The translations under genes and the position numbers were made by a program. Source: an uncultured Eisenbergiella sp. (GTDB lineage Bacteria > Bacillota > Clostridia > Lachnospirales > Lachnospiraceae). Taken from it: 64,000 nucleotides of DNA. Below the pieces are notes generated by a model. The model had not been told where the DNA came from and did not search any database. It saw only the letters and a program-made list of their open reading frames with translations. Positions 16,141-25,012 of this stretch are shown piece after piece. Numbering within the stretch: the stretch's first letter is position 1; each line of letters begins with the position of its first letter. The stretch spans positions 62,001 through 126,000 of the forward strand of contig CAJUEL010000003.1 of the NCBI GenBank assembly GCA_910585455.1. The letters are read 5' to 3'.

Positions 16141-16440
16141 ATGCTAATTCAAAAGAAACGTAACTTATTCAAAAATGATTTGTTTGGAATAAAAAGTAAA
16201 ATGTTCATATGGAGAATTGCTTATGGAATAAGACAAAGGAATCAATTCATAGCTAAAGACTTAGAGTGCTTGCTGAATATGTCTATGTGTATCACTATTC
16301 CAGATAATGAAGAAGAAGCTGTTAAGTTAGAATGGATTTATGATAAATATAAGTCTTTGATAACTGAAATTGAAGGCGATATGAAGCGTGTGAACGATAA
16401 GATTTACAATTATAGGAATAAAGGTAGTTGTAGAGAATAA
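16141..16440 (+). CDS. hypothetical protein
   Basis: A 99-residue basic, helical protein. ATG at 16141 follows AGGA; GTG at 16126 is an alternative start that overlaps the previous gene. The C-terminal part (DKYKSLITEIEGDMKRVND) looks like a coiled coil. No family is recognised. Confidence 0.5.
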   Translation: MLIQKKRNLFKNDLFGIKSKMFIWRIAYGIRQRNQFIAKDLECLLNMSMCITIPDNEEEAVKLEWIYDKYKSLITEIEGDMKRVNDKIYNYRNKGSCRE

Positions 16441-17436
16441 ATTCTGTGAATAAAAGGAAGAAATAGGATGAGCAATGAATATACATAATTTTCAATTAAG
16501 CAGTATATTCCATGATAATACAAAGGAATATATTATAAGACATGTGATGGTTGCGAAGTATCAGTGAGGAGGAATTCATGGGTGGTTTATTTTACGAGTG
16601 TGACTGCCATAGAAAAGACATGATGATGCAGAAAGGAATAAAATTCTTCCTGCTGAATCTGATGCATGGGAATTAATTTGGATTTATTGCATTGACATAT
16701 AAATAAAGGTAGATTTGATTAAGAAAGCTGTATTCATGAATGGATATGGCTTTTTATTATGTGATAAAGAGGTTGGGGGGAATATATCGGTTGATAGTTC
16801 GGTGGAAAATGAGTGAATGGGAGATATGAATTTAAAACCTACTAATTCAGTGGGTTTTAAAGGGGATTAATATTATGCTATGAAAAATGAATGAGTTTTC
16901 TTGTGGTTAGAATTATGGAGTTCGGTGATTTTGAATGTATTGCAATTATAACATGCAGAAATCTGTTGATTTTAAGGGGATTTTGAGATTGAACAGGAAT
17001 TGAAGATATAAGAAAATAACTAAAAAAGATAATAGTTTTACAATTTTACATAATGTTCGAGATTTGTTTGAAAAATGGGGATAAATCGTAGATGCGAACA
17101 AGTTTTTCGAAAATAAATATTTGTATTTTCGTTAATTTGAAAAACACTGAAATATTGGGAGATTTAGAAGCAGGAATGTAGAATTTGGGGCTTGCAATGG
17201 TAGTTCGGAGGTGAAATATAAATAAGTTATGTAAACAATATTATGTAAACTGAAAATCCAATATATTAGTACCTGTTATTTATAGAAATATTTCAGAAAA
17301 ATATCACACCTTTATAATTCAGATACTACCGTTTTCGACATTATTCAACAATTACAGATACATACGCATATTTTTGGGCAGTCTTTTAGCTGGATTAGTG
17401 GTATAATGTTATGAAAATACTGGAAGGAATGCAATT
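16441..17436. other. 1-kb gene-poor, AT-rich stretch with decayed coding traces
   Basis: Only short ORFs occur. The best is 16578-16676 (plus), 32 codons with a GTGAGGAGG site 5 bases before ATG and the start MGGLFYECDCHRK; moving one frame near 16643 extends it by about 20 codons to the stop before 16703, so it may be a frameshifted small cysteine protein. The rest holds short direct repeats such as GGGGAT and TTTTAAGG but no clear gene or RNA. Confidence 0.4.
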
Positions 17437-18684
17437 ATGAATATATTAGTGATAGGAAACGGATTTGATCTTGCGCATGGATTACCTACAAAATATGAAA
17501 ATTTTTTAAAGTTTATCAATACATACAGAGAAAATAGAGATATCCTTAAAAATGAGCAAAGTATAAAAGAAAAATTGGAAAATTATGATGGTGAAAACAA
17601 GAATTATTTGATATTTTTAAAAAATTTAAGTGAGAAAAAAGCAGTCTTTTCTGAGCTTGATAAACTTATAAAGAACAATATTTGGATTGAATATTTTTTG
17701 TCGGTTTACAGGGATAGAAAAAAAGCAGGTAAAGATGGATGGATTGATTTTGAAAGAGGAATCTCAGAGGTAATTCAATCGCTAGATAATGATATGCATG
17801 GTTTAAGTGGAGAAGGTAGCATAGATGATGATATCTCATTATTATCAAATAATTTTTTTGATAAAAAATATTTCGAGTACAGCAGTGTAAATCAGTCATT
17901 TGTCGCATTGACTGAAGGTGAAGTTCAAACAATATCATTTAGGGAAATAAGAAATGTATTATTAAATGACTTGAATAAACTTATTAGAGCATTAGAAATA
18001 TATTTGACAGCGTATGTAAATGAAGTGCAGTGTAATGAAGAATTGTCTATTATTAAAAATATTTTTGAGAAAAGGGACGAACAAGGGAAGAAAATTGTTA
18101 TTAATACTAAGATATTGAGTTTTAATTATACTACAACATTTAATAGAATATATAAACAGAATTTTGATATAGATTATATACACGGTGAGGCTAAGATAAA
18201 CAACACAATAGAAACAAACAATATGGTACTTGGTATAGATGAATACTTACCTAAAAAAAGAAAGAATAAAGAGACAGAGTTTATTGCATTCAAGAAATTT
18301 TATCAGAGAATACATAAGGGAACGGGCTGTAAATATAAAGAATGGATAGACATTATAAAAGAAGAGTTTGCTGATTATCAAGTTGAATTAGAGAAAAGTA
18401 AAAAAGAAAAAAATGTTATGAATTTAAAAGCAGCAATTAATAAATTAAAGAAGCAATACTTGAGTCAGCATCATGTATACATTTTTGGACATTCCTTAGA
18501 TGTTACAGATAAAGATATACTAAGAGACTTGATTTTAAATGATAATGTTTATACAACTATTTATTATCATAATAAGGATGCAATGGGACAGCAGATTGCA
18601 AATCTGGTAAAAGTTATTGGACAGGACGAACTGATCAGAAGGACAGGTGGAAGTACAAAGACAATTGAATTTAAGCAGCAATAA
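17437..18684 (+). CDS. abiH: AbiH-family abortive-infection protein
   Basis: The 415-residue protein starts MNILVIGNGFDLAHGLPTKY, the hallmark of the AbiH family, and later has YIHGEA and HVYIFGHSLDVTDKDIL, the other conserved blocks. AbiH was described in lactococcal plasmids as stopping phage growth; its biochemical action is not established. It stands alone, with about 1 kb of gene-poor DNA before it and its own AAGGAATG site. In this element it likely guards the host against competing phages. Confidence 0.85.
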   Translation: MNILVIGNGFDLAHGLPTKYENFLKFINTYRENRDILKNEQSIKEKLENYDGENKNYLIFLKNLSEKKAVFSELDKLIKNNIWIEYFLSVYRDRKKAGKDGWIDFERGISEVIQSLDNDMHGLSGEGSIDDDISLLSNNFFDKKYFEYSSVNQSFVALTEGEVQTISFREIRNVLLNDLNKLIRALEIYLTAYVNEVQCNEELSIIKNIFEKRDEQGKKIVINTKILSFNYTTTFNRIYKQNFDIDYIHGEAKINNTIETNNMVLGIDEYLPKKRKNKETEFIAFKKFYQRIHKGTGCKYKEWIDIIKEEFADYQVELEKSKKEKNVMNLKAAINKLKKQYLSQHHVYIFGHSLDVTDKDILRDLILNDNVYTTIYYHNKDAMGQQIANLVKVIGQDELIRRTGGSTKTIEFKQQ

Positions 18685-18844
18685 GGTATGATATCAATAG
18701 ATAACTAACCAAGAGAAAGAAATAAAACATGACATTATAAGAAGCTGAAATGAGGTTATCAATACCTGATGCGGAAACAGACAGGTTGCTGGAAAAACGT
18801 GAAGTTATACTTAAGGAGGATTTTGCAGGAGGCTTGACATTTCA

Positions 18845-19033
18845 ATGCAGATTTTTGGTGTTATGAATCGTCAGAATTATGAGATACTAGGTTGTCAGAA
18901 AAATCTTATATATGCAAAAGCAATTATGATTAGTGAAAGATTAAGAGCTGAAAAAGAAGGTTTCGGTAATTTGATGGGACCCGACATAACAAAAATAAGC
19001 GACTTTCCGCATTCACTTATGTATAAACCTTGA
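18845..19033 (+). CDS. small hypothetical protein, possibly a remnant
   Basis: A 62-residue ORF 12 bases after AGGAGG. The DNA just upstream (18751-18844) also reads as coding in another frame (MRLSIPDAETDRLLEKREV), so this could be the tail of a frameshifted gene. No family is recognised. Confidence 0.35.
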   Translation: MQIFGVMNRQNYEILGCQKNLIYAKAIMISERLRAEKEGFGNLMGPDITKISDFPHSLMYKP

Positions 19034-19197
19034 AAAATTAACACCTTTTGAGGAAAACCGTATGTAAATTCCTTTTTATAGGACATCTATTCCTGATTGC
19101 AACATTTAGAGCTATTTTCGAAATAATCAGTCAACAGAAATGCATAATATTATCCTGTTAATCCAATACTACCATAAGAAAGGTAGGTATTAGATTT

Positions 19198-19398
19198 ATG
19201 GATATCACAGAAAAAGTATATGGATTCATGAAATCTTCAAATGATAAAAATGGATTTGTGCCATCTGTAAAGCAGATAGCTGAAGAGTTCAATATTTCAG
19301 ATTATGAGGTCAAAATTGCACTGGAAAATCTTGAAAAATCCGGTAGAATCAAGATAACAGATATTCCCCCAAAATCGACAGTAGAATTTGTTGATTAA
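19198..19398 (+). CDS. small winged-helix DNA-binding protein
   Basis: A 66-residue winged-helix protein: KQIAEEFNISDYEVKIALENLEKSGRIKIT has the helix-turn-helix and wing of GntR/LexA-like domains. AAAGGTAGG precedes the ATG. It is followed by a terminator, so it is transcribed alone or with the small ORF upstream. Confidence 0.65.
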   Translation: MDITEKVYGFMKSSNDKNGFVPSVKQIAEEFNISDYEVKIALENLEKSGRIKITDIPPKSTVEFVD

Positions 19399-19407
19399 AT
19401 TAATAAG

Positions 19408-19437
19408 AGCCAGTCTTGATAGTGGGCTGGCTTTTAT
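19408..19437 (+). terminator. terminator after the winged-helix gene
   Basis: GAGCCAG pairs with CTGGCTTTT around an 11-base loop, with a T-run on the plus strand. Confidence 0.7.
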
Positions 19438-19492
19438 AGTAGATTAAGCATTTTATTGGAAAATCTAATATGCTTATTCTTTTATTAAAGCA

Positions 19493-19533
19493 AAAAAGGA
19501 AGAATATTAACATAAAGCAATACTCTTCCTTTA
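19493..19533 (-). terminator. terminator of the minus-strand membrane-protein gene
   Basis: AAAGGAAGA and TCTTCCTTT form the stem; on the minus strand a run of T follows, 24 bases past the stop of the 19557-20030 gene. Confidence 0.7.
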
Positions 19534-19556
19534 TACTATGTACTTTTCCAATTTAT

Positions 19557-20030
19557 TTATTTAACCTCCGAATTATAATGTTGAAAATTAACTATATTAC
19601 TGCTTTCTTTAGTATTCAAATTTATTTTTTTATCTCTTTGAATATTGATTGATATAGATCCACTTTTCTTATCTTCATGAACAGAAATATTGGAGATAGT
19701 TGAATCTTTTTCAATCATATCTTTTGTATCTTTTAAGAATTTCTGTTTAAATTTCCATTTTTCACTCATTTTTTTATAAATACATATAAATACAAGTATA
19801 ACGATGACTAATGGAAAAACAATCACTTTAGGTATACTTAGCGTGAGCGATATTAATTGTTGAATCCATTTCATAATTTCGTCAAAATTAACTTCATCCA
19901 TAAATTTAAGCGCAAAAGAAAATAGCGCTGAAAAAAGAAGACCAATACCACTTCTTTTAGCCCATTTCTTTAACACAGGATGTTGATTTATAATATCAGA
20001 TGTACTTTTATTTTTTTGTTCATCTCCCAT
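19557..20030 (-). CDS. two-span membrane protein, unknown
   Basis: A 157-residue protein with two hydrophobic segments (IGLLFSALFSFALKF, about residue 30, and VIVFPLVIVILVFICIY, about 75), then a charged soluble C-terminus of some 60 residues. AGGAG lies 10 bases before ATG. It is transcribed away from the XRE gene at 20349, with about 320 bases between them. A small membrane effector paired with an HTH gene would suit a defence or addiction role, but this is conjecture. Confidence 0.55.
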   Translation of the reverse strand: MGDEQKNKSTSDIINQHPVLKKWAKRSGIGLLFSALFSFALKFMDEVNFDEIMKWIQQLISLTLSIPKVIVFPLVIVILVFICIYKKMSEKWKFKQKFLKDTKDMIEKDSTISNISVHEDKKSGSISINIQRDKKINLNTKESSNIVNFQHYNSEVK

Positions 20031-20257
20031 TTTAACTACACTCCTATTTAATGTGGATTTGAGTGTTAGTAATAAATATATTAGTCAATAAATAGCCTGT
20101 CTTACATTCGGGCATAAATAGAGTTATATTTTATATCGTCAGTTTTTTTCATTTCTTTAGGGCTTTATAAGAGAATATTTATGTTTTGACAATTTTATAA
20201 AGTTTTGGTAATTTGAAATCGAATTTGCAATTCTTTAATTATTCTTTGTTTTTCTTT

Positions 20258-20320
20258 ATAATATTCTTTTTCGGAATATTATCATGTGCTATTTACTTTA
20301 CCATAAATTTGTATTACAAT
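20258..20320 (+). promoter_or_regulatory. promoter and palindromic operator of the large XRE gene
   Basis: ATAATATTC (20258-20266) and GAATATTAT (20274-20282) form a perfect inverted repeat. Ten bases on lies TTTACT (20292-20297), 17 bases, TACAAT (20315-20320). The palindrome is a likely operator for the XRE protein that follows. Confidence 0.6.
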
Positions 20321-20348
20321 AAAGAAAAAAGAATACAGGAGAAGAACG

Positions 20349-21443
20349 ATGAATTATGCGAATATGTCTGAATCAGAATATTGTAATATTGTTATAAAAC
20401 GCATAAAAGAATATATGGATAAGAATGATATAAAACAATTAGATTTGGCACGTGAAAGCAATATTAATCAGTCTACTCTTTCTAAAATAATAAATGGAGA
20501 AACAAAATTAACATTACAACATATTTTCAGAATATGTAATGCGCTAAAAATAGACCCTGAAGTTTTATTATCATTTGATCAAGAAATTGTTACCAATAAT
20601 ATGTCGCAGATTGATACAGGCATTGTCAACAAACGATACCTTGATGAGCAAATTTTAATAAGGGCAACTACACATCCAGCTTTTAAAGGATATGTTGGAA
20701 ATGAATTTTATATTTATTTCTATTCTACTATTTCAACTGAGACGTCTTTATTAGAAGGAAAACTTTTATTGGAAGATACAGAATATCATAATTATTGTAA
20801 AGCTACTTTGACTTTATTTACCGGACAAAAGGATTCAAAAAATGAAGATGTCAAAAAAACATATTATGGAGAACTAATTATTTCTTTGACAATGGGGGCA
20901 TGTTATTGTTTGCTAATCAACTCTGAAATTGGAGAAATTTGTTCTATAAACTTTAAACACGCATTTTTATTTAATCAAAGACTGATCAGTAGAGTTTGTA
21001 CTGTAAATTCAACATCAAGTGGTGGTAATAGATTACCAATAATGCAACGGGCATTGATTACTGAAACTAGATTAGAAGCAGTACATCCAAATGATAAAGA
21101 TTTCCAATTTGTCAGAGGACAACTCAGGCTTAATGAGACTGCAATATTTACACCCAAAGATATTATTGATGAACTTATAAATTCTACAGATGATAAAACA
21201 TCCAAAGAACTAAAAGATTTTTTTCAAAGCGCAAAGAAAATGCGTGAACAAATGGATTGTGATGTTTTTGACGAAACAAAAATTCGTAGTATTAATTCTT
21301 CGTCTAATGTGAAATCACAAGGCATTAGTATGTTACGCAATAAATCCATTTCTTTAAAATATAATAAAATTAGCACAAAAACAGAAGAATTTGTATATCA
21401 ATATATTGATGGCAAAAGGCAAGAAATCAATTCAGAAATATAA
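20349..21443 (+). CDS. XRE-family regulator with a large unknown C-terminal domain
   Basis: The first 75 residues are a standard XRE HTH (DIKQLDLARESNINQSTLSKI, then the conserved GETKLTLQHIFRICNAL). The remaining 290 residues are a mixed alpha/beta domain that I do not recognise, which may sense a ligand or act as an effector. A palindrome and promoter lie just upstream, and a terminator just after the stop, so it is a single-gene unit. It lies between two convergent or divergent membrane-protein genes on the other strand. Confidence 0.7.
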   Translation: MNYANMSESEYCNIVIKRIKEYMDKNDIKQLDLARESNINQSTLSKIINGETKLTLQHIFRICNALKIDPEVLLSFDQEIVTNNMSQIDTGIVNKRYLDEQILIRATTHPAFKGYVGNEFYIYFYSTISTETSLLEGKLLLEDTEYHNYCKATLTLFTGQKDSKNEDVKKTYYGELIISLTMGACYCLLINSEIGEICSINFKHAFLFNQRLISRVCTVNSTSSGGNRLPIMQRALITETRLEAVHPNDKDFQFVRGQLRLNETAIFTPKDIIDELINSTDDKTSKELKDFFQSAKKMREQMDCDVFDETKIRSINSSSNVKSQGISMLRNKSISLKYNKISTKTEEFVYQYIDGKRQEINSEI

Positions 21444-21480
21444 ATGAACTATATTCGCATAAATAGAGACAAGCACTATT

Positions 21481-21514
21481 GAGGATAGTAAATTTAATTA
21501 CTATCCTCTCTTTT
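21481..21514 (+). terminator. terminator of the XRE gene
   Basis: GAGGATAGTAA (21481-21491) with TTACTATCCTC (21498-21508) and a T-rich tail. Confidence 0.8.
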
Positions 21515-21534
21515 ATATGCTTAGATGAATTGTT

Positions 21535-22128
21535 TCATTTGGTATTTTCCTTGTTTACGTTTTGTTTAAAGAAAAAACAATCTGGATCAGATAGCATAAC
21601 TTTTTCTATTATCCATCCATACATATCTTCTCTTCTGTCACTTTCCATTTTATCTGCTAGTTGAATAGAAGTAAGATATTTTTCAGTTGAACTCAGCCTC
21701 TTATGATATTCATTCAATTGTTTTAGACATTTATTATACATCCAAAAACTTAAACCAGCAATTAATTCCACAATTGTTCCAGCAATAGTTGTGAATATTG
21801 TAATATTCTTGTCCAGAAATGCAACTATCAAAAATCCACATATGTATATAATAACCCCCAAAAAGCAAGAGATTATTGCCAGTGTAAATGATTTATTTGC
21901 TTGTCTTTTACTGATAATATAGTATTCTGTTGATTCTCTTACATTCTTATACAAAAGCTTAAAAATATCATAATCGGGCTGATTTTGAATATCTTTCAAA
22001 ATATCCTCTGTTTCTTGTTTTATATTTTTAGACTCTTTATTATTAAACAAATTTGTTAATATGTTTGAAATATATCCAACAGAACTCCCTACAAGTGTCA
22101 TAATCAGAGTATTTAAAATCATATCCAT
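21535..22128 (-). CDS. two-span membrane protein resembling TRADD-N-associated TM domain
   Basis: A 197-residue protein with a helical N-terminus, then two membrane spans (SFTLAIISCFLGVIIYICGFLI region and the ITIFTTIAGTIVELIAGLSF region) and a helical tail (CLKQLNEYHKRLSSTEKYL). The pattern of YYxxxKRQANxSF before the first span and LAGLSFW-like second span recalls the two-TM domains found next to TRADD-N and SLATT modules in predicted bacterial conflict systems. ATG at 22128 follows GGGTGAT. The family match is from memory and needs a profile search. Confidence 0.5.
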   Translation of the reverse strand: MDMILNTLIMTLVGSSVGYISNILTNLFNNKESKNIKQETEDILKDIQNQPDYDIFKLLYKNVRESTEYYIISKRQANKSFTLAIISCFLGVIIYICGFLIVAFLDKNITIFTTIAGTIVELIAGLSFWMYNKCLKQLNEYHKRLSSTEKYLTSIQLADKMESDRREDMYGWIIEKVMLSDPDCFFFKQNVNKENTK

Positions 22129-22201
22129 CAAAATCACCCACACATATTTTTATGTTATATCATTATTTTAATAACAAAAAATAGTTATTTATATTTATTT
22201 C

Positions 22202-22272
22202 TCACACATCGTCTAACGGTAAGACATTCGACTTCCGCTCGAATAATGAGAGTTCGATTCTCCCTATGTGAT
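22202..22272 (+). tRNA. divergent tRNA-Gly (UCC anticodon)
   Basis: A full cloverleaf of 71 bases: acceptor TCACACA/TATGTGA, D-stem GTCT/AGAC with GG in the loop, anticodon stem TTCGA/TCGAA with loop CTTCCGC (anticodon TCC at 22234-22236), T-arm GAGAG-TTCGATT-CTCCC. One mismatch occurs in the acceptor (C-A) and one in the T-stem (A-C), and the first pair is T-A instead of the G-C usual in tRNA-Gly. It sits alone in AT-rich element DNA, as phage tRNAs do. It may read GGA codons or be decaying. Confidence 0.75.
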
Positions 22273-22350
22273 TTCTGACAGTCATCTTCATGGCTGTTTT
22301 TTTATTTGAATTATAACACAAAACTATAAAAATTGAAAGGTGGTGGCAAC

Positions 22351-22719
22351 TTGCTAAAAGCAAAATCTCAATCATCTGGCAATAAACTGTTGCCAGCCAA
22401 TCAACAAAAAGGAAAAAAGATATGTACTTGCTGTCACGAAGAAAAGAATTTAGTAGACTTCTATTTTAGTAGCTCCCCTATGTACTCACTTGATGAGCGC
22501 ATACCAGTATGTAAAGAATGTTGCAAGACTTCTGTTCTGTCTGAGGACGGGAGAATTGATTTTGATAAATTTAAGGATTTACTTAGAAATATTGATAAGC
22601 CATTATATTTTGACTTACTCTTCTCTTCTGAGGAATCTGTAAAGAAAGAAAACAGCTATCTAAGTGACGAAGAAGTTTCGCTGCATGGATATGAAATATT
22701 AAAGAAGTATTTATGCTGA
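22351..22719 (+). CDS. zinc-finger protein, unknown (phage type)
   Basis: A 122-residue protein with a treble-clef-like cysteine set: KICTCCHEEKNLVDFYFSS and, 25 residues on, IPVCKECCK. Proteins with this CxxC-x-FY arrangement occur near packaging or replication genes of clostridial phages. TTG at 22351 follows AAAGGTGG by 7 bases; TTG at 22333 is in frame but lacks a site. Confidence 0.65.
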   Translation: MLKAKSQSSGNKLLPANQQKGKKICTCCHEEKNLVDFYFSSSPMYSLDERIPVCKECCKTSVLSEDGRIDFDKFKDLLRNIDKPLYFDLLFSSEESVKKENSYLSDEEVSLHGYEILKKYLC

Positions 22720-22824
22720 GACAATTCACGAAATATGTCAAAAGTATGATTATTATTGTTAAAGCGAGAAGTGTACCCATATACAGATAATTATTTAAAA
22801 TCCCAATTTCATAGCATTCAAAAT

Positions 22825-22870
22825 AAAACTACCAAAAGACATACCATTAATGTCTGGAGGTAGTTTTTTT
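22825..22870 (+). terminator. terminator
   Basis: AAACTACC with GGTAGTTT as outer stem and AGACAT with ATGTCT inside, then a run of seven T. It separates the zinc-finger gene from the partition region. Confidence 0.85.
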
Positions 22871-22917
22871 CTGTGATAAATCCAGAACAAAAACAGAACA
22901 CAAGTTCGGAAAATATA

Positions 22918-22946
22918 TTGACAAATACAAACAAACGTTCTATAAT
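22918..22946 (+). promoter_or_regulatory. consensus promoter upstream of the partition locus
   Basis: TTGACA (22918-22923), 17-base spacer, TATAAT (22941-22946). Transcription would start near 22953 and run through about 430 bases without a supported gene before TubR. That leader may hold a centromere or a structured RNA. Confidence 0.75.
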
Positions 22947-23171
22947 AACTGTCAGGAAACACAAGAAGACCCATCCACTCATACAAACGGTGTTGAAGGC
23001 ACCTCTGAATCGGACAGGTCTTCCCATACATACACACACAAATTCATGCCGATAAGGCTAAGAATTTGAATAGCAGAAATGCTATTGATATTATTCAACC
23101 ATTTTCGGTCAAATAAGTCAAGCATTTTCTGCTATGTTTCCATTAGTAATTATTGGTAATAAAGGTATATT

Positions 23172-23245
23172 TGATGAATTTTCCATAGCCATGGGACAAG
23201 TCTGCCCAAAGTGCATTTAGTCTCAGGTTTGTGGAAAATTCATCA
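23172..23245 (+). repeat. long perfect inverted repeat in the TubRZ leader
   Basis: TGATGAATTTTCCA (23172-23185) is repeated exactly in inverse as TGGAAAATTCATCA (23232-23245), 46 bases apart, with further pairing inside (TGGG with CCCA). It could be a leader RNA fold or part of the TubR-binding centromere. A short terminator-like hairpin (AGGCT/AGCCT, then TTTTTT) follows at 23291-23318. Confidence 0.55.
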
Positions 23246-23386
23246 GGATTTGGAGAAGTGAATATTAGGAGGTGGTTCTATTGTGTGTATAAGGCTGAGA
23301 AGCCTAAAATTTTTTACCTTGTATATCAAAAAATATCAATAGACAGAAATAAATAATCAAAGTATGTGTCAGAAAGGGGTGAAAAT

Positions 23387-23653
23387 ATGGGACTAAATAG
23401 ATGTGCATACACTATTCTCGGAATATTAAGGGCTAAGAATTCCACGGATAAAGTACATGGACTTACCATAAACGAGATATCAGACAGGGAAAGGGTAAGC
23501 AAACCCAACACAATTCATAAGAAAGTAAAGGAATTACAATCTGAAGGGTATGTGCAAGAAGGAGTAAAAGCAGGAAAGGCTAAAACGTACTACATGACAG
23601 AAAAAGGAATAAATATTTTACCCACTAAGAAGGAGGAAAATGAGGATGCATAA
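23387..23653 (+). CDS. tubR: TubR-like winged-helix partition adaptor
   Basis: An 88-residue winged-helix protein (TINEISDRERVSKPNTIHKKVKELQSEGYV is the HTH, followed by the wing KAKTYYMTEKG). It directly precedes and overlaps the tubulin-like gene. In TubRZ systems of Bacillus plasmids, TubR binds the centromere and links it to TubZ filaments. The function is inferred from this gene order and from fold type. ATG at 23387 follows AAAGGGG. Confidence 0.7.
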   Translation: MGLNRCAYTILGILRAKNSTDKVHGLTINEISDRERVSKPNTIHKKVKELQSEGYVQEGVKAGKAKTYYMTEKGINILPTKKEENEDA

Positions 23654-24695
23654 AAAAGAGCATATAGAACTTTATGGATTTTTAGGCATTGGACAGTTTG
23701 GAGGGAGTGTTACCAGAAAGTTTGAGGAAACTGGTTATCCGTGTGTAGTGGCAAACAGTTCATTAGAGGATCTGGCAACAAGGAATGCTAAAAATAAGCT
23801 ACATTTCCGAAATGGACAAGGATGTCATAAGAACAGGAAGAAATCGAAAGCGTTACTGAAAGAAAATATAGAAATACTGATTGATGAAGTGCGATCCAAG
23901 ATGCCATCTATCACAACTTTGTTCATATGTGCATCATCGGCGGGTGGTACAGGTTCTGGGATGTTGGCAGCCGTTGCAAAAATATTGAGCCAACAACTTG
24001 ATATCAATATCTGCATAGTAACAGTGCTTCCTGATAAATCAGAGAATTTCCAGTCATATGCAAATACAGTGGAACTTTTTCAGGAAATAGAGAAGTTAGA
24101 CTGTATAGGATCAATCTTTGTACTGGACAATTCAAAGAATAAAGACAAGATGAAAATCAATGAGATTTTCTTTACTCATTTAGATGCGCTGTTGACAAAT
24201 GAAAATGGCGGTGATTATGGGTGTCTGGACAGAAGTGAGATTGATAATCTGCTCAGTACACAGGGAATGTCCATATTATGTAAACTTGGGAAAGATAATG
24301 CAGACAAAGTTCTTGGGTCTCTGACGGCAAATAATATATATGCGCCGATGGAGACGAATAAAGTGATCCGTTATATGGGAGTAATGAGTTGCAATACAAA
24401 TGTGGAGTTAGATGAAATTTATTCACAGGTAGGGACTCCCATTGATACTTATATTGGAACGAATTCCCCATCGAATGTATATATGTTAGCGGGACTGACG
24501 TTGCCTAAAACAAGGCTTAATGAGATCAAGGCAATGGCACAGACAAATGCGGAGATCATTAAGAAGGGTCTTGATTCTGCAAAAGAAAGCCTTTTTGATG
24601 ATGAAATGGATTTCCTTGGAGCCTTTGATGCCGAAGTGAAACCTAAAAAGCAGGAAAAGGTGTCAAGCCTCGATATTTTGAGTGAGTTTTTATAA
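23646..24695 (+). CDS. tubZ: TubZ/PhuZ-like tubulin GTPase
   Basis: The 349-residue protein has the tubulin/FtsZ GTPase signature S98-A-G-G-T-G-S-G105 and, at the N-terminus, GFLGIGQFGGSV for the first phosphate-binding loop. The length is below plasmid TubZ (about 480) and close to phage PhuZ/TubZ (310-360). FtsZ is excluded by overall divergence and by context. TubZ forms treadmilling filaments that move plasmid or phage DNA in the cell. ATG at 23646 lies 9 bases after AGGAGG and overlaps the TubR stop. The C-terminus is basic and charged (VKPKKQEKVSS), as expected for a tail that contacts TubR. It implies a stage when the element replicates as an episome. Confidence 0.85.
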   Translation: MHKKEHIELYGFLGIGQFGGSVTRKFEETGYPCVVANSSLEDLATRNAKNKLHFRNGQGCHKNRKKSKALLKENIEILIDEVRSKMPSITTLFICASSAGGTGSGMLAAVAKILSQQLDINICIVTVLPDKSENFQSYANTVELFQEIEKLDCIGSIFVLDNSKNKDKMKINEIFFTHLDALLTNENGGDYGCLDRSEIDNLLSTQGMSILCKLGKDNADKVLGSLTANNIYAPMETNKVIRYMGVMSCNTNVELDEIYSQVGTPIDTYIGTNSPSNVYMLAGLTLPKTRLNEIKAMAQTNAEIIKKGLDSAKESLFDDEMDFLGAFDAEVKPKKQEKVSSLDILSEFL

Positions 24696-24734
24696 GAGTT
24701 TGTGAAGGGAATATCAAAAAATATAGAAGTATAC

Positions 24735-24760
24735 GGTGGGTAAAGCAACATTTACCCACC
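24735..24760 (+). repeat. perfect inverted repeat after TubZ
   Basis: GGTGGGTAAA (24735-24744) and TTTACCCACC (24751-24760) around a 6-base loop. There is no T-run, so it may be a weak terminator, an RNA stabiliser or a protein-binding site. Confidence 0.55.
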
Positions 24761-24800
24761 ATTACTCAAAATAAAGCAAAGAAAATGGAGGACAGGCATT

Positions 24801-24923
24801 ATGAACAAGAAAAACGAAGCAACAAGGGAACAGGCAAGACAGATTTTGAAAAATGGGATCTGTGATATGAGCATTGCAAGACTGATCCAGATGTCACAAT
24901 TCGAAACTGTGGGAATGGGATAA
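24801..24923 (+). CDS. short peptide, unknown
   Basis: A 40-codon ORF with GGAGG 9 bases before ATG; it reads as one charged helix (NEATREQARQILKNG) and then a short hydrophobic end. It lies in the same direction as TubZ and the genes after it. No family is recognised. Confidence 0.45.
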   Translation: MNKKNEATREQARQILKNGICDMSIARLIQMSQFETVGMG

Positions 24924-25012
24924 AAAATTTGAATGTTGGGTGGAGAAATATAAGGTGGCAAAGGAAAAATTTTTTGATTTGATGCTTTAAACAGATTGGA
25001 GGAATGAGAGTA

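Noticed and set aside
22873..23055. 60-codon ORF over the TubRZ promoter region
   Set aside because: It begins inside the 3' side of a terminator and spans a consensus promoter; composition (many T, N, H) is not protein-like and it lacks a binding site.
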